Shown in pieces: positions 16,259-24,829 of a stretch of 61,372 bases of DNA; the stretch's first letter is position 1, and each line of letters begins with the position of its first letter. Under the pieces are notes generated by a model, which was not told the DNA's origin, ran no database searches, and saw only the letters and a program-made list of their open reading frames with translations. The position numbers and the translations under genes are program-made. The DNA lies in the NCBI GenBank assembly GCA_944325835.1, contig CALVBO010000008.1, positions 1 to 61,372 on the forward strand, given 5' to 3'. The DNA is from Candidatus Gastranaerophilales bacterium. Its GTDB lineage: Bacteria; Cyanobacteriota; Vampirovibrionia; Gastranaerophilales; Gastranaerophilaceae.

Positions 16259-17803
16259 ATGCCAAAAGATATATCTAATATTTTTAAATTAACAACACAA
16301 GAACAAAAAGAATATAATGAAGACCCGTTTTTTGATTGCATGCCAGGCGCACAAGATTATGCTAATTGCTTAATGCAATCAATCAAAACAAAACCTACCC
16401 CGTATGTTTTAATGCTTGATAGTAAATTTGGTATGGGTAAAACCTACTTTAGTACACGTTTTACCAAGTTCCTACGTAAAAATGATATTAATTGTGTCTA
16501 CTTTAGTGCGTGGGAAAACGATTATATTGAGTCACCTTTTGCCTCTTTTTCTAAAGAGATTTTGTTGTATATTAATAAAGAAGCAAAACGCTTAACCAAA
16601 GCTAAAAATAAGATTGAAGAAGTTTCTACTGCAACATTAAAATTAATCCTTGATATGGCAAAATCTACGTCCACAACATTTGGAATGAAAACGGGATTGT
16701 TTGAGGGAAAAATTAATATCAATAATGAACAGTTGTTAAATGCTGCTAAAGACTTCATGGAAACATTTATCAGTGAAAAAGACTCTATTATAAAGTTTAA
16801 AGAAACACTTAAGTCATTTATTGAGAATGACTTACCGAACAAACGTTTAGTCTTGATAGTTGATGAACTAGACCGTTGCCGACCTGACTATGCTATGAAA
16901 ACTTTAGAAATTATAAAACACTTTTTTGATATAAAAGGTCTTTTTATAATTCTTCCTACAAATGAAAATTCTATGAATAAATGCGTTCAATCATTGTATG
17001 GATTTAATGAAGATAAAAAATCTTCAGAGTGTTATTTTAAAAAATTCTTTGATGATACCGAATGTTTATATGAACCGGACTATTTAAAAATTATACAAGA
17101 TAATGTTACTTCAGAACGATTACAAAAAGCCTTTGACGAACACAAGTTTTCAACCGAAAATGGAAGATATAATTCATTAGATACATTACACACAAAACTA
17201 AACGAATATTGTAAATGTGAAAGATTTACTATGCGTGAAACAGTTGCTATATGCGAAAAAATTGTTCATTTCTGTAACCATATAAAGAAGAAGTTAGATT
17301 GTGAATATCTTGCATATAAAATATGTCAAAAACATTCTCGTAATGATAGGCCTCAGCTTGCGTTATCTATGGACCACCCATTTGTTATTAACGGTACAAA
17401 ACAAAATTTACTAACTTGGAAAGTTCCAAAAGAAGCATATAAAATAGGACATATTGCGTCGCAACAAAGTTATAATGAAAATTATCCGGATTTTGTCGAT
17501 AGAAGATGTTCTTCATATAGCGACTTTTATAACTTCTATACACACCTAAAAAATGCAATTCAAGAAGGTTTTAGACCAACATTACATACCGATTATAGAG
17601 GATATTACGGAACTTCACAATCTTTTGCCCGTAATTCGAATATTGTAGATAATGCATTAAATCAAATGTTTAATGAAATTAAAGCATACCAAGCAAAATG
17701 GAATTCAGATGACAAAGATGACGAGCTCAAAGCATACTACAACAGCATTATTGAAAGGGAATATAAACTTCACGATTGTACTATGGTTGAAGAACAAAAA
17801 TAA
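16259..17803 (+). CDS. KAP family P-loop NTPase
   Basis: The 514-residue STAND-like NTPase has Walker A DSKFGMGKT (about 54-62), the conserved FSAWENDY after it, and Walker B LVLIVDELDRCRPD (about 197-210), all typical of the KAP family. KAP proteins often occur in phage-defence loci, some membrane-anchored. This one lacks an obvious membrane insert. AAGGAAT precedes the ATG. It probably acts with the HEPN protein as sensor or regulator. Its stop is one base from the stop of the convergent DUF4062 gene. Confidence 0.88.
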   Translation: MPKDISNIFKLTTQEQKEYNEDPFFDCMPGAQDYANCLMQSIKTKPTPYVLMLDSKFGMGKTYFSTRFTKFLRKNDINCVYFSAWENDYIESPFASFSKEILLYINKEAKRLTKAKNKIEEVSTATLKLILDMAKSTSTTFGMKTGLFEGKININNEQLLNAAKDFMETFISEKDSIIKFKETLKSFIENDLPNKRLVLIVDELDRCRPDYAMKTLEIIKHFFDIKGLFIILPTNENSMNKCVQSLYGFNEDKKSSECYFKKFFDDTECLYEPDYLKIIQDNVTSERLQKAFDEHKFSTENGRYNSLDTLHTKLNEYCKCERFTMRETVAICEKIVHFCNHIKKKLDCEYLAYKICQKHSRNDRPQLALSMDHPFVINGTKQNLLTWKVPKEAYKIGHIASQQSYNENYPDFVDRRCSSYSDFYNFYTHLKNAIQEGFRPTLHTDYRGYYGTSQSFARNSNIVDNALNQMFNEIKAYQAKWNSDDKDDELKAYYNSIIEREYKLHDCTMVEEQK

Positions 17804-17804
17804 A

Positions 17805-18809
17805 TTATTTCTTAGTTTTAACAGTTTTGATTTGTTTTAAATAGTTAATACCTTTAGGGGTCAGTTGAATAAATTCAGCGACACCACCTTTCACCATTTT
17901 GGCTGGACGAACATCAATTAATCCAAAAGATAAAAACTGGATTTTTATTGTTTGAGCATCATCATCGAGGATTTTCAAGAATATAGCTTTTGTAGGAAGC
18001 TTATAATACCTTTTTATAAAATCGTTATTAATAAACGACTTAAAAAGAGTTGCATTTAATGCACTTATTAAATGAGGTGCTATATAAGCAAATATTTCTT
18101 CCCAAGTTATTTGTATTTTGTCATCGTATTTCCGATATGCATATCCATCATAAACTTCAAACGAAAAATTAATCTCAAATTTTTCATCCATATCCGCAAG
18201 GTTTTCAATCTCAGGTGTTAAACTTTTCTTATAGTTTTCAACTTCTTCCTTAAGAGTTTGATTTTCTTTACGTAAGTTATTCATCTCAGCAAGTAATGTT
18301 GTATTATCGACTTCATCCGGTCTTATCCAACCTCGTTGTGGCTTTTCTGCAAATATCTTAGTTAGGCTTATTATTACACTGGATAATAATTTTTCTTTAT
18401 TGTCCCATAGGGTGCACATTCTGCCATTAGACGCTTTTTCGTAAAATTTTTTAATTTGGCGTAAATCTTTATCTTTCAATTTTTCTGGAAGCTGTTCAAT
18501 GTTTGCATAAGGAAAGGCTAAGACCGGTAAGCCTTTTTCAATAGCATAATCGTATTCCATTTCAGTGTAACTCTTACCGGTTCTTGGACTTACTGAGCCA
18601 TAACGTCCACCCAAAACTAACACATAATAATCGCAGTTATCAATAACTTTTTTAATATATTCAAATTGTTCATCATCTGATGCAACAAAGAGTTCCATAC
18701 CAACAGGTAAATGCCCCATCGTTGAAATATTTTCAATAATGGCTTTTCTTTCTTCTTTTAAGTCTTCATAAGTTGAACTTACAAATATTTGATATTTTTT
18801 ATTTTGCAA
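17805..18809 (-). CDS. DUF4062 (TIR-like fold) protein
   Basis: The 334-residue protein starts with DUF4062: IFVSSTYEDLKEERKAIIEN (residues about 8-27), a YYVLVLGGRYGS strand, and SYTEMEYDYAIEKGLPVLAF. This domain resembles TIR/SEFIR modules and is often found fused to effector or NTPase parts in defence genes. A coiled coil follows (residues about 175-200). The C-terminus (LTPKGINYLKQIK) looks like a winged helix. It starts with TTG at 18809, supported by GAGGG 7-8 nt upstream. It is the last gene of a three-gene operon. Confidence 0.8.
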   Translation of the reverse strand: MQNKKYQIFVSSTYEDLKEERKAIIENISTMGHLPVGMELFVASDDEQFEYIKKVIDNCDYYVLVLGGRYGSVSPRTGKSYTEMEYDYAIEKGLPVLAFPYANIEQLPEKLKDKDLRQIKKFYEKASNGRMCTLWDNKEKLLSSVIISLTKIFAEKPQRGWIRPDEVDNTTLLAEMNNLRKENQTLKEEVENYKKSLTPEIENLADMDEKFEINFSFEVYDGYAYRKYDDKIQITWEEIFAYIAPHLISALNATLFKSFINNDFIKRYYKLPTKAIFLKILDDDAQTIKIQFLSFGLIDVRPAKMVKGGVAEFIQLTPKGINYLKQIKTVKTKK

Positions 18810-18829
18810 TGTATTTCCCTCTACGTCAT

Positions 18830-18976
18830 TTATTTCTTTGGTGTTGAATTATTAGACTTTGGTTTAGGCACAGGTTGTGTCGATTTCGGCGGGTTAAAAC
18901 CTCTTTTCTCAATATTAGGTTGCATTGATTTCGGCGGGTTAAAACCCTCATTGCAAGGATTGTATTTTTCTGACAT
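18830..18976 (-). CDS. 48-residue proline-rich tail peptide
   Basis: The tiny protein consists mostly of two copies of GFNPPKS(M/T)QP about 15 residues apart. The same motif forms the C-terminal tail of the membrane protein encoded 10 bp upstream. AGGAG precedes the ATG at 18976. It has no hydrophobic segment. It may be a detached copy of the tail, a linear motif for a shared partner, or a decoy. Nothing similar is recognised. Confidence 0.65.
   Translation of the reverse strand: MSEKYNPCNEGFNPPKSMQPNIEKRGFNPPKSTQPVPKPKSNNSTPKK
18882..18946. repeat. Direct repeat encoding the GFNPPK motif
   Basis: GATTTCGGCGGGTTAAAACC occurs at 18882-18901 and 18927-18946, identical, with a 45-bp period that keeps the reading frame. 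A diverged third copy lies near 19035 in the neighbouring gene. Confidence 0.85.
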
Positions 18977-18986
18977 AAATTTTCTC

Positions 18987-19571
18987 CTATTTTTTCTCTT
19001 TTGGTGGTTGTACTGGTTTGGGTGACATGTTTTTAGGTGGATTAAACCCGTCTTGTCCAAATCTTGGTTTAGTGGCTTTTGATGGATTTAGTCCATTAGA
19101 AGCATTTGGGTTCTTCACGAATGTTCTCCTTTCCGCATAGTTATAATCGTCTGTTATGATAGTTTGTTCATAGCTATAATTTGAGTCATTAGCCGTATTT
19201 CTGGCATTTCCAGTAATAACAATAGATATCACAATAATTGCAATACAGAAAAGTATCATAAAGGTATTTGTTAAAATTTCGGATAGCTTGAAACAGTTTT
19301 CGGATTTTTCACTTTGAGGATTACCAATTCCGGCATCACATCCTTCACGTGAGATATAAGCTGAATATAGCTGTATTATTAAAGTCAATATGAAAAGTCC
19401 AACACCAAAACTATACCACCCTGCGTATGGTGTTGAAATCTTATCACTATAACCTAGTAGAAAGGTTATAGCACTGGCGGTAACCGTAAAAACAGCTTTC
19501 TCAATAAAGGAATGGTTTTCAGTATAGTATTTTATCAGTATGTCTCGGTATTCTTTTTCCTCTTCCGTCAT
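18987..19571 (-). CDS. Membrane protein with proline-rich tail, SLATT-like
   Basis: The 194-residue protein has an N-terminal helix (EEEKEYRDILIKYYTENH), two hydrophobic segments near residues 25-75 and another near 100-120. A cytoplasmic or exposed tail carries GLNPSKATKP and GFNPPKNMSP. The N-terminal layout recalls SLATT-type two-helix effectors of nucleotide-signalling defence systems, but this is weak. It starts at 19571 with AAAGGA upstream and leads the operon membrane protein - tail peptide - DUF4062. Confidence 0.6.
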   Translation of the reverse strand: MTEEEKEYRDILIKYYTENHSFIEKAVFTVTASAITFLLGYSDKISTPYAGWYSFGVGLFILTLIIQLYSAYISREGCDAGIGNPQSEKSENCFKLSEILTNTFMILFCIAIIVISIVITGNARNTANDSNYSYEQTIITDDYNYAERRTFVKNPNASNGLNPSKATKPRFGQDGFNPPKNMSPKPVQPPKEKK

Positions 19572-19872
19572 TTTCTTTTCCTTTTAAAGGGTTATATTAC
19601 TATCATAACAGATTTTAAATAAAATCTAAAAAAATAAACAAAAAATTAAGAATTCAAAGACAAATAAAGACAAATATATAAGTATAATCTATTTTACCGC
19701 TTGGGACATTTAGGGGTGGTATAATTTGACATAGCCCCCCTAGGGGATTTTGATATTACAATTCGTCAATTAACATATTTCCATAAATATTTTATACAAA
19801 TTGTTATAATTTTTTATTTTTCATTACGACATTTTTACGACAATTTATATTTTCACTCTCAAAATTTACAAC
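19572..19872. other. AT-rich gap between the accessory island and tRNA-Arg
   Basis: No convincing gene is present. A GC-rich palindrome CCCCTAGGGG lies near 19736-19745 within an otherwise AT-rich stretch. The position next to a tRNA fits an old island boundary, but no direct repeat of the tRNA end was found here. Confidence 0.4.
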
Positions 19873-19897
19873 AAAAAAGAGGGTTAAAACCCTCTTA
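19873..19897 (-). terminator. Terminator of tRNA-Arg
   Basis: AAGAGGGTT pairs with AACCCTCTT and is followed on the minus strand by a T run, 12 bp beyond the tRNA 3' end. Confidence 0.85.
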
Positions 19898-19908
19898 AAT
19901 AGTAGATT

Positions 19909-19982
<74 letters not shown>

Positions 19983-20052
19983 TTAGTGTTTACCTCTCTA
20001 TACTATCACGAACATTTTCTTTTGCAAGTAAATTTTCTATTCATTATATGCA

Positions 20053-20170
20053 CTCCTGCTCGCGCAAAACGGCAACGTTCGCACTTGCGGTGAAGAACGC
20101 GGTCTTCCCCGTCGTGTGCTCAACTGTTCGGAATGCTTTTAGCATTCCTCCTGCCTCTGCTCGCAGGGCA
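20053..20170 (-). repeat. Dispersed repeat family B, copy 3
   Basis: Read on the minus strand it opens CCTGCGAGCAGAGGCAGGAG, has a perfect hairpin GGAATGCTAAAAGCATTCC, and closes TGCCGTTTTGCGCGAGCAGG. The block order matches the copies at 161 and 2311. It lies about 70 bp from the 5' end of tRNA-Arg. Confidence 0.6.
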
Positions 20171-20194
20171 AAAAAAGACCCCTATGATCGGGGT
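20170..20194 (-). terminator. Minus-strand terminator hairpin beside repeat B
   Basis: GACCCC/GGGGTC form a stem with a 7-nt loop and seven T on the minus strand. No confident minus-strand gene feeds it. A weak 69-codon frame starting at 20345 runs through it. Confidence 0.6.
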
Positions 20195-20276
20195 CAAGGT
20201 TGGTTATTTTGGTTATGTTATTGGTATTATTTATAGTTTGTATGTTACTACCGAATTTATACTTGCGGACTAGTAT

Positions 20277-20339
20277 CTTTCTTTTCCGAAAACAAACTCC
20301 GCAAGCTCCGGCGTATACGCTATAAAAGAAAGGGAGTTT
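20277..20339. other. Possible H-type pseudoknot in the 19983-20433 gap
   Basis: CTTTCTTTT (20277-20285) can pair with AAAAGAAAG (20324-20332), and AAACTCC (20294-20300) with the adjacent GGAGTTT (20333-20339). The order of arms gives a pseudoknot, with the palindrome GCGTATACGC between. The A/T-rich first stem may be chance. Confidence 0.3.
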
Positions 20340-20433
20340 TGTGTTCATGCTAAAATCCCTCAAGATTTATTTTTGCGCCTCTGCTGGCAAATAATTTACA
20401 AAAATTAACATTTAATTCTGCTACAATTTTATT

Positions 20434-20898
20434 ATGCTGTTGCTAGAAATTAAAAAGTTTATTTTATCAAGAATTCTCGGGCGCAAATACTACAGAACCG
20501 GTCATTGCAACGCCTGCGGCAAATGCTGCCGGCAAATTTATGTCAAGCACTACAAACACGTTATTCAGGATGAAGAAGAATTCAAAAAACTCCAGTATCT
20601 TCACCGGTTTTACACCTATCTCAAAATCATCGGCAAAGATGAAATCGGGCTTGTTTTTGAGTGCACAAATCTTGATCCTGTCACACACAAATGCAAAATC
20701 CACAAAAAACGCCCCGGAATCTGCCGCCGTTACCCGCAGGAAGAACTTTTCTCCATGGGAGGTGCGCTTTCTGATGACTGCGGATACAAAATGGAGCCGA
20801 TAATTCCGTTTGCACAGGTGCTTGCTCAGGAAGAAAAAAATTTAAACGCCCCGAAAAATATCTTTTCAAGGGCGTTCCAAAAATTATTTAAAAATTAG
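20434..20898 (+). CDS. YkgJ-type cysteine-cluster protein
   Basis: The 154-residue protein has the CxxC-type cluster CNACGKCC (residues about 24-31) and a second set CTNLDPVTHKCKIHKKRPGICRRYP, the layout of the zinc- or iron-chelating YkgJ/CxxCxxCC family. Function is unknown; some members are linked to metal cofactor handling. TACAAT at 20422-20427 ends 6 nt before the ATG with no ribosome site, so the mRNA should be leaderless. The last four bases overlap the convergent glnA stop. Confidence 0.85.
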   Translation: MLLLEIKKFILSRILGRKYYRTGHCNACGKCCRQIYVKHYKHVIQDEEEFKKLQYLHRFYTYLKIIGKDEIGLVFECTNLDPVTHKCKIHKKRPGICRRYPQEELFSMGGALSDDCGYKMEPIIPFAQVLAQEEKNLNAPKNIFSRAFQKLFKN

Positions 20899-22259
20899 TA
20901 TCTTGCAAGGTATTTATCCAGTTCCCACTGCGAAACATAGGTTCTGAAAGAATCCCACTCTTTTGTTTTGGAACTTAAAAACTCGTTAAAAATATGTTCG
21001 CCGAGTGCAGCTCTTGCAACAAGCGATTTTTCCATGCAATCCAGCGCTTCTGCAAGGCTTCCCGGAAGCGATGTTATCTTTTGTTTTTTACGCTCTTTGC
21101 TGGAAAGTTTATAAATATTAGTTTCAACAGCTTCCGGCGGATCAATTTTATTTCTTATGCCGTCAAGGCAGGCTTCCAAAATTGCAGCGAACGCAAGATA
21201 CGGATTGCATGCCGGATCAGGGGATCGGAGTTCCACACGGGTTGCGTTACCGCGTTTTGCAGGGACACGCAGCAGCGCGCTTCTGTTTGCGAGTGACCAT
21301 GCCAGATATACAGGCGCTTCATAGCCCGGAACCAGCCGTTTGTAGCTGTTTACCGTTGGATTTGTAATCGCCGTAATTGCTTTAACGTGTTTGAGCATGC
21401 CGCCGATTGAATATTTAGCACATTCGGAAAGCTGATATTGTGCGTTTTCATCATAAAATGCGTTTTTACCGTCTTTGAATAATGAAACATTACAGTGCAT
21501 ACCGGAACCGTTTATTCCGAATATTGGTTTTGGCATAAAGGTTGCGTGCAGGTTATGTCTTGCCGCAATTGCTTTAACTGCGACTTTAAATGTTGCAACG
21601 TTATCTGCGGTTGTGAGAATATCAGCGTAGCGGAAGTCAATTTCGTGCTGGCCGTCTGCGACCTCGTGATGTGACGCTTCAATATCAAAGCCCATTTCTT
21701 TTAACGCAAGGACAATATCCGCTCTTATATTTTCGCCCAAATCCTCCGGCCCGACGTCATAATATCCGGCACGATCCTGAGTTGTTGTTGTAATATTACC
21801 GTCTTTATCTTTTGCGAACAGGAAAAATTCCGCCTCTGGCCCGAGGTTCATGGAATATCCTAACTTTTCCGCCTCTTTCATCACCCGTTTAAGGTTGCAG
21901 CGCGGACAGCCTTCAAACGGTGTTCCGTCTGCGTTATGAATATCACAGATCAACCGTGCTGCATTTCCGCCGTTTCTCTCACGCCACGGTAGTATCTGGA
22001 AAGTATTGATATCCGGATAAAAATACATATCAGAAGTTTCAATATTTCTGAACCCTTTAATAGAAGAACCGTCAAGCATAATTTCGTTTGCAAGGGCTTT
22101 ATCAATATGTTCGGACGGAATTGACATGTTTTTGACCTGTCCGTTTATATCTACAAACTGCAATTTTATGAACTTTATATTGTACTCTTTAATAAAATGC
22201 TTAATGTCATCTTCAGTAAAATTTCTATTGTCAAGCCGCGTGTATTTAAAATCCGTCAT
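20895..22259 (-). CDS. glnA: Glutamine synthetase, type I
   Basis: The 454-residue enzyme makes glutamine from glutamate, ammonia and ATP. GSI signatures are present: LDGSSIKGF near residue 65, the active-site region GPEAEFFLF, NGSGMHCNVS, and the ATP-site stretch NSYKRLVPGYEAPVYLAWS. Length and the form of the C-terminus (NIYKLSSKERKKQ) fit the GSI-alpha subtype, usually regulated by feedback rather than adenylylation. The ATG at 22259 follows AAGGGAG; the upstream in-frame start at 22331 is not needed. Confidence 0.95.
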   Translation of the reverse strand: MTDFKYTRLDNRNFTEDDIKHFIKEYNIKFIKLQFVDINGQVKNMSIPSEHIDKALANEIMLDGSSIKGFRNIETSDMYFYPDINTFQILPWRERNGGNAARLICDIHNADGTPFEGCPRCNLKRVMKEAEKLGYSMNLGPEAEFFLFAKDKDGNITTTTQDRAGYYDVGPEDLGENIRADIVLALKEMGFDIEASHHEVADGQHEIDFRYADILTTADNVATFKVAVKAIAARHNLHATFMPKPIFGINGSGMHCNVSLFKDGKNAFYDENAQYQLSECAKYSIGGMLKHVKAITAITNPTVNSYKRLVPGYEAPVYLAWSLANRSALLRVPAKRGNATRVELRSPDPACNPYLAFAAILEACLDGIRNKIDPPEAVETNIYKLSSKERKKQKITSLPGSLAEALDCMEKSLVARAALGEHIFNEFLSSKTKEWDSFRTYVSQWELDKYLARY

Positions 22260-22302
22260 ACTGAAACTCCCTTTCCTTAAAAGTGTAAAACTCACATTCC
22301 TT

Positions 22303-22331
22303 ATTAGAATATTTTTTTTCAAAAAGGTCAA
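22303..22331 (-). promoter_or_regulatory. Promoter of glnA
   Basis: On the minus strand TTGACC (22331-22326) and TCTAAT (22308-22303) are 17 nt apart, placing the start near 22296 and giving a leader of about 37 nt. No GTA-N8-TAC (NtcA) site is visible. Confidence 0.55.
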
Positions 22332-22360
22332 GGGGTTTGTATTAAGATTTTATAAAAGTT

Positions 22361-23935
22361 TTACTCGTATGCACGAAAGCCTTTTATGACAGTACGGCCT
22401 TTATCCTTTGGTTTATGCTTAAGAGCTTCAAACATTTTTTCAAAATCATCCATATCGGCTGCGTCTTTGTATTCATAAATAGCATTCAGGCAGGCGTTAT
22501 GCAGGATTGAAGAAATATCTGCCGGACTCATGCCTTTTAGTTTTTTTGCAATTTCTTCGGAATTTTCAGCTAGTTCCGCTGCTATAGGACGGTCAGAGAG
22601 AATTTTTTCGACAATATCTTTTGTTTCTTCGTAATCAGGCAGGCCAATTTCGATATGCTTATCAAGGCGGCCGGAACGTTTTACTGCATCATCAAGAGAA
22701 TCAGGGTCGTTAGTTGCACCGACAACGATTACACCACGCTGGGCAGAATTATTTATTGCCATCAATAAAGCATTAATATCATCTTTTTTCCAGTCTGTCT
22801 GACAATTTTGACGACTCATTGCAATAGAGTCAAGCTCATCGAGGATGACAATGCTCGGCTCACCGGTCAATTTATAAATTTCCTCAAGATTGTCAAACAA
22901 CTGTTTCATATCATTTTGAGTTTTATATCCCGCACTGTCACCTATGTTTGCAAGATTAACTTCATACAAATCGTAACCTGTCTGCGCTGCGATTGCCTTC
23001 ATAATATAAGTTTTACCGCATCCGGGCGGGCCGGAAAGAAGAAATCCGCTCGGCCGGTTAAGTTTATTTTCAATAATTTTATCGCGGAAGTCTTTATTCC
23101 ACGGTTTAATTATAAATTCTTCTATATCTTTTTTTGCCTGAAACATCCCGCCAACTTCATCAAGACTTTTCGGGTCGTTAGGATTTTGTATAACTTCATA
23201 TTTACGAAGGTTAGCTTTTATTCTTCTGGCCTCGACCATATTCTTCAAATCATTGTCAACCTTTGAGGACTGCTCCCCCCCCCCCCCGACTATTTTTACA
23301 ATCGAGTCATCTCCGCTCTGCATTGCTTCCAATTCTTCCAGCACTCCGGTTAAATTTCCTTCATAAGCAAGCGAAATATATTTATCAAAGTTAATCTTGT
23401 CCAGATGAGCCTGAAAATTATCAGAATACATTATATCAATTGCAGTTTCAGGGTTGTAAGTTGCAAGCGCAGTAAACAATGTATCCTCATCTACGGACTC
23501 ATTTATATATTTAAAATCCTTATGTGAAGCAATTTTCTGTGCAATTTTGCGTAAGTCCTCATACTTTTCGGAATTTGACGGCAGGTCGCCCATTTTGATA
23601 AGGACAATACCCATTAGAGAATGATTACCGTTTTCATTATCAAATAAACAAAAATTTGGATCCCATTCCTTTTCATCCAGATTTTCAACAAAATTTAAGA
23701 CCTGATCGAATGAATTATTTTGCAAATGCTTCAAAATTGCATCAGAGTTCATATTACACTCATCAATCCAATCGTCATCATCGGGTTCAATTTTCTTGTT
23801 GCGCCGGCCCTCAAACGAAACTGTATCAAAATTCAAATTATACGCATACTGCAGCGGTTCACGCAAATTTTGAGCATAACTATTCTGCGGAACAATATTT
23901 TTAAATGATTGGTTTAAAAGCGGTAAAATTTTCAT
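22361..23935 (-). CDS. AAA+ ATPase with N-terminal F-x-G motif and G13 tract
   Basis: The 524-residue protein has an N-terminal region with DTVSFEG near residues 37-43, a helical middle, and a C-terminal AAA+ module of the CDC48/FtsH class. In it are Walker A SGPPGCGKT (about 304-312), Walker B IVILDELDS, sensor GATNDPDSLD and the arginine-finger region RSGRLDK. It should unfold or remodel proteins. The domains are joined at VGGGGE, encoded by 13 consecutive G, where slippage would remove the ATPase half. There is no strong ribosome site. Confidence 0.85.
   Translation of the reverse strand: MKILPLLNQSFKNIVPQNSYAQNLREPLQYAYNLNFDTVSFEGRRNKKIEPDDDDWIDECNMNSDAILKHLQNNSFDQVLNFVENLDEKEWDPNFCLFDNENGNHSLMGIVLIKMGDLPSNSEKYEDLRKIAQKIASHKDFKYINESVDEDTLFTALATYNPETAIDIMYSDNFQAHLDKINFDKYISLAYEGNLTGVLEELEAMQSGDDSIVKIVGGGGEQSSKVDNDLKNMVEARRIKANLRKYEVIQNPNDPKSLDEVGGMFQAKKDIEEFIIKPWNKDFRDKIIENKLNRPSGFLLSGPPGCGKTYIMKAIAAQTGYDLYEVNLANIGDSAGYKTQNDMKQLFDNLEEIYKLTGEPSIVILDELDSIAMSRQNCQTDWKKDDINALLMAINNSAQRGVIVVGATNDPDSLDDAVKRSGRLDKHIEIGLPDYEETKDIVEKILSDRPIAAELAENSEEIAKKLKGMSPADISSILHNACLNAIYEYKDAADMDDFEKMFEALKHKPKDKGRTVIKGFRAYE
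23275..23287 (-). repeat. G13 homopolymer inside the AAA+ ATPase gene
   Basis: Thirteen C on the plus strand read GTC-G13-AG on the coding strand, at about codon 220. The frame is open through the whole gene in this assembly. Confidence 0.95.
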
Positions 23936-23991
23936 AATTCACAAGAGTGAAAACTTAAAAATAAAAATTTTTGCCCATAGTTTATAAAAAT

Positions 23992-24642
23992 TTACAAAGA
24001 CTGTAATATGACCCCTATAATTTCTGCACTTTTTTTACTGACAGCAGAACCTTTCAGTCTGATTAATTTTTCTCCCTTTAAATCCAGAATACAGAATAAT
24101 CCGCAATCCTCTTTAAGATTATAAACTACACGGTCATGAGAATTTCTAATGTCATCTTCATTCAAATCCCAGAGTGTTTCAAGAGGGATAAATACAAAAT
24201 CTGGATTGTTGCGATATTTTTCACGGGACTTTGAGAACTCTTTTATAAACGCCTGAACATCTTTTTCAGCACCTCTGTTAACGTATATGATAACTTTTCG
24301 GTTTTTATTCATGTGTTCACTAATTTTTTTTACTTTTGTTAGTGCAAGCATTTCTGTTCCGTTCAGCGGACGGACTTTAATATACTTCATTGCCGTAGCC
24401 CTGTCAATCGTTCTTTTGACGCGCTTAGGCTGCTGAATTGTATCAAAATCTCTTAAAATAATCTGCGGCTCCGCATCTTTCTCAACAGGTTTATAATTCA
24501 TTCCCGGCATCTGCGGCATATTTTGCCCTAAACCGACAACATCTTGAAGAGCAGTCGGCGTTTTTTGTGCTTTTAAAGCAGCCACGAATAAAAGCAAGAT
24601 AAGAATTATAAATGCAATATTTGTGCTTTTTCTATTATCCAT
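23992..24642 (-). CDS. Membrane-anchored periplasmic protein of unknown function
   Basis: The 216-residue protein has one N-terminal membrane helix (IAFIILILLLFVAAL), a Pro/Met-rich linker and a soluble domain with alternating strands and helices (KVIIYVNRGAE, FVFIPLETLWDL, GLFCILDLKG). The secondary structure order recalls a thioredoxin-like fold without a CxxC site, which is inference. It sits 56 bp from the AAA+ gene in the same direction and may be co-transcribed. Confidence 0.65.
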   Translation of the reverse strand: MDNRKSTNIAFIILILLLFVAALKAQKTPTALQDVVGLGQNMPQMPGMNYKPVEKDAEPQIILRDFDTIQQPKRVKRTIDRATAMKYIKVRPLNGTEMLALTKVKKISEHMNKNRKVIIYVNRGAEKDVQAFIKEFSKSREKYRNNPDFVFIPLETLWDLNEDDIRNSHDRVVYNLKEDCGLFCILDLKGEKLIRLKGSAVSKKSAEIIGVILQSL

Positions 24643-24829
24643 CTATCCACCAAATACATCTATATTATACAATTAATACCCGAATTTGTATCACCCATTT
24701 TCATGATATGTTAATAAAATCGTTACAAAGAGTTTAAAATAAAATATGTTTAATATATAGTAATGTTTGTATGTGTAAAACACGGTAACGTGCTAATCAG
24801 TAGAAAAAAGTATAGGCGGTGAGAACAGC

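Noticed and set aside
19736-19745. CCCCTAGGGG palindrome as an attachment site
   Set aside because: No second copy or tRNA-derived identity was found on the other side of the island.
20139-20363. Minus-strand frame with a GAGGG site, MNTKLPFFYSVYAG start at about 20345
   Set aside because: It continues straight through a terminator hairpin into repeat B and has an Asn/Thr-rich low-complexity body; too weak to call.
22260-22360. NtcA-type nitrogen-control site before glnA
   Set aside because: The expected GTA-N8-TAC was looked for because of the cyanobacterial link, but only a loose TGTG/ACAC pair is present.
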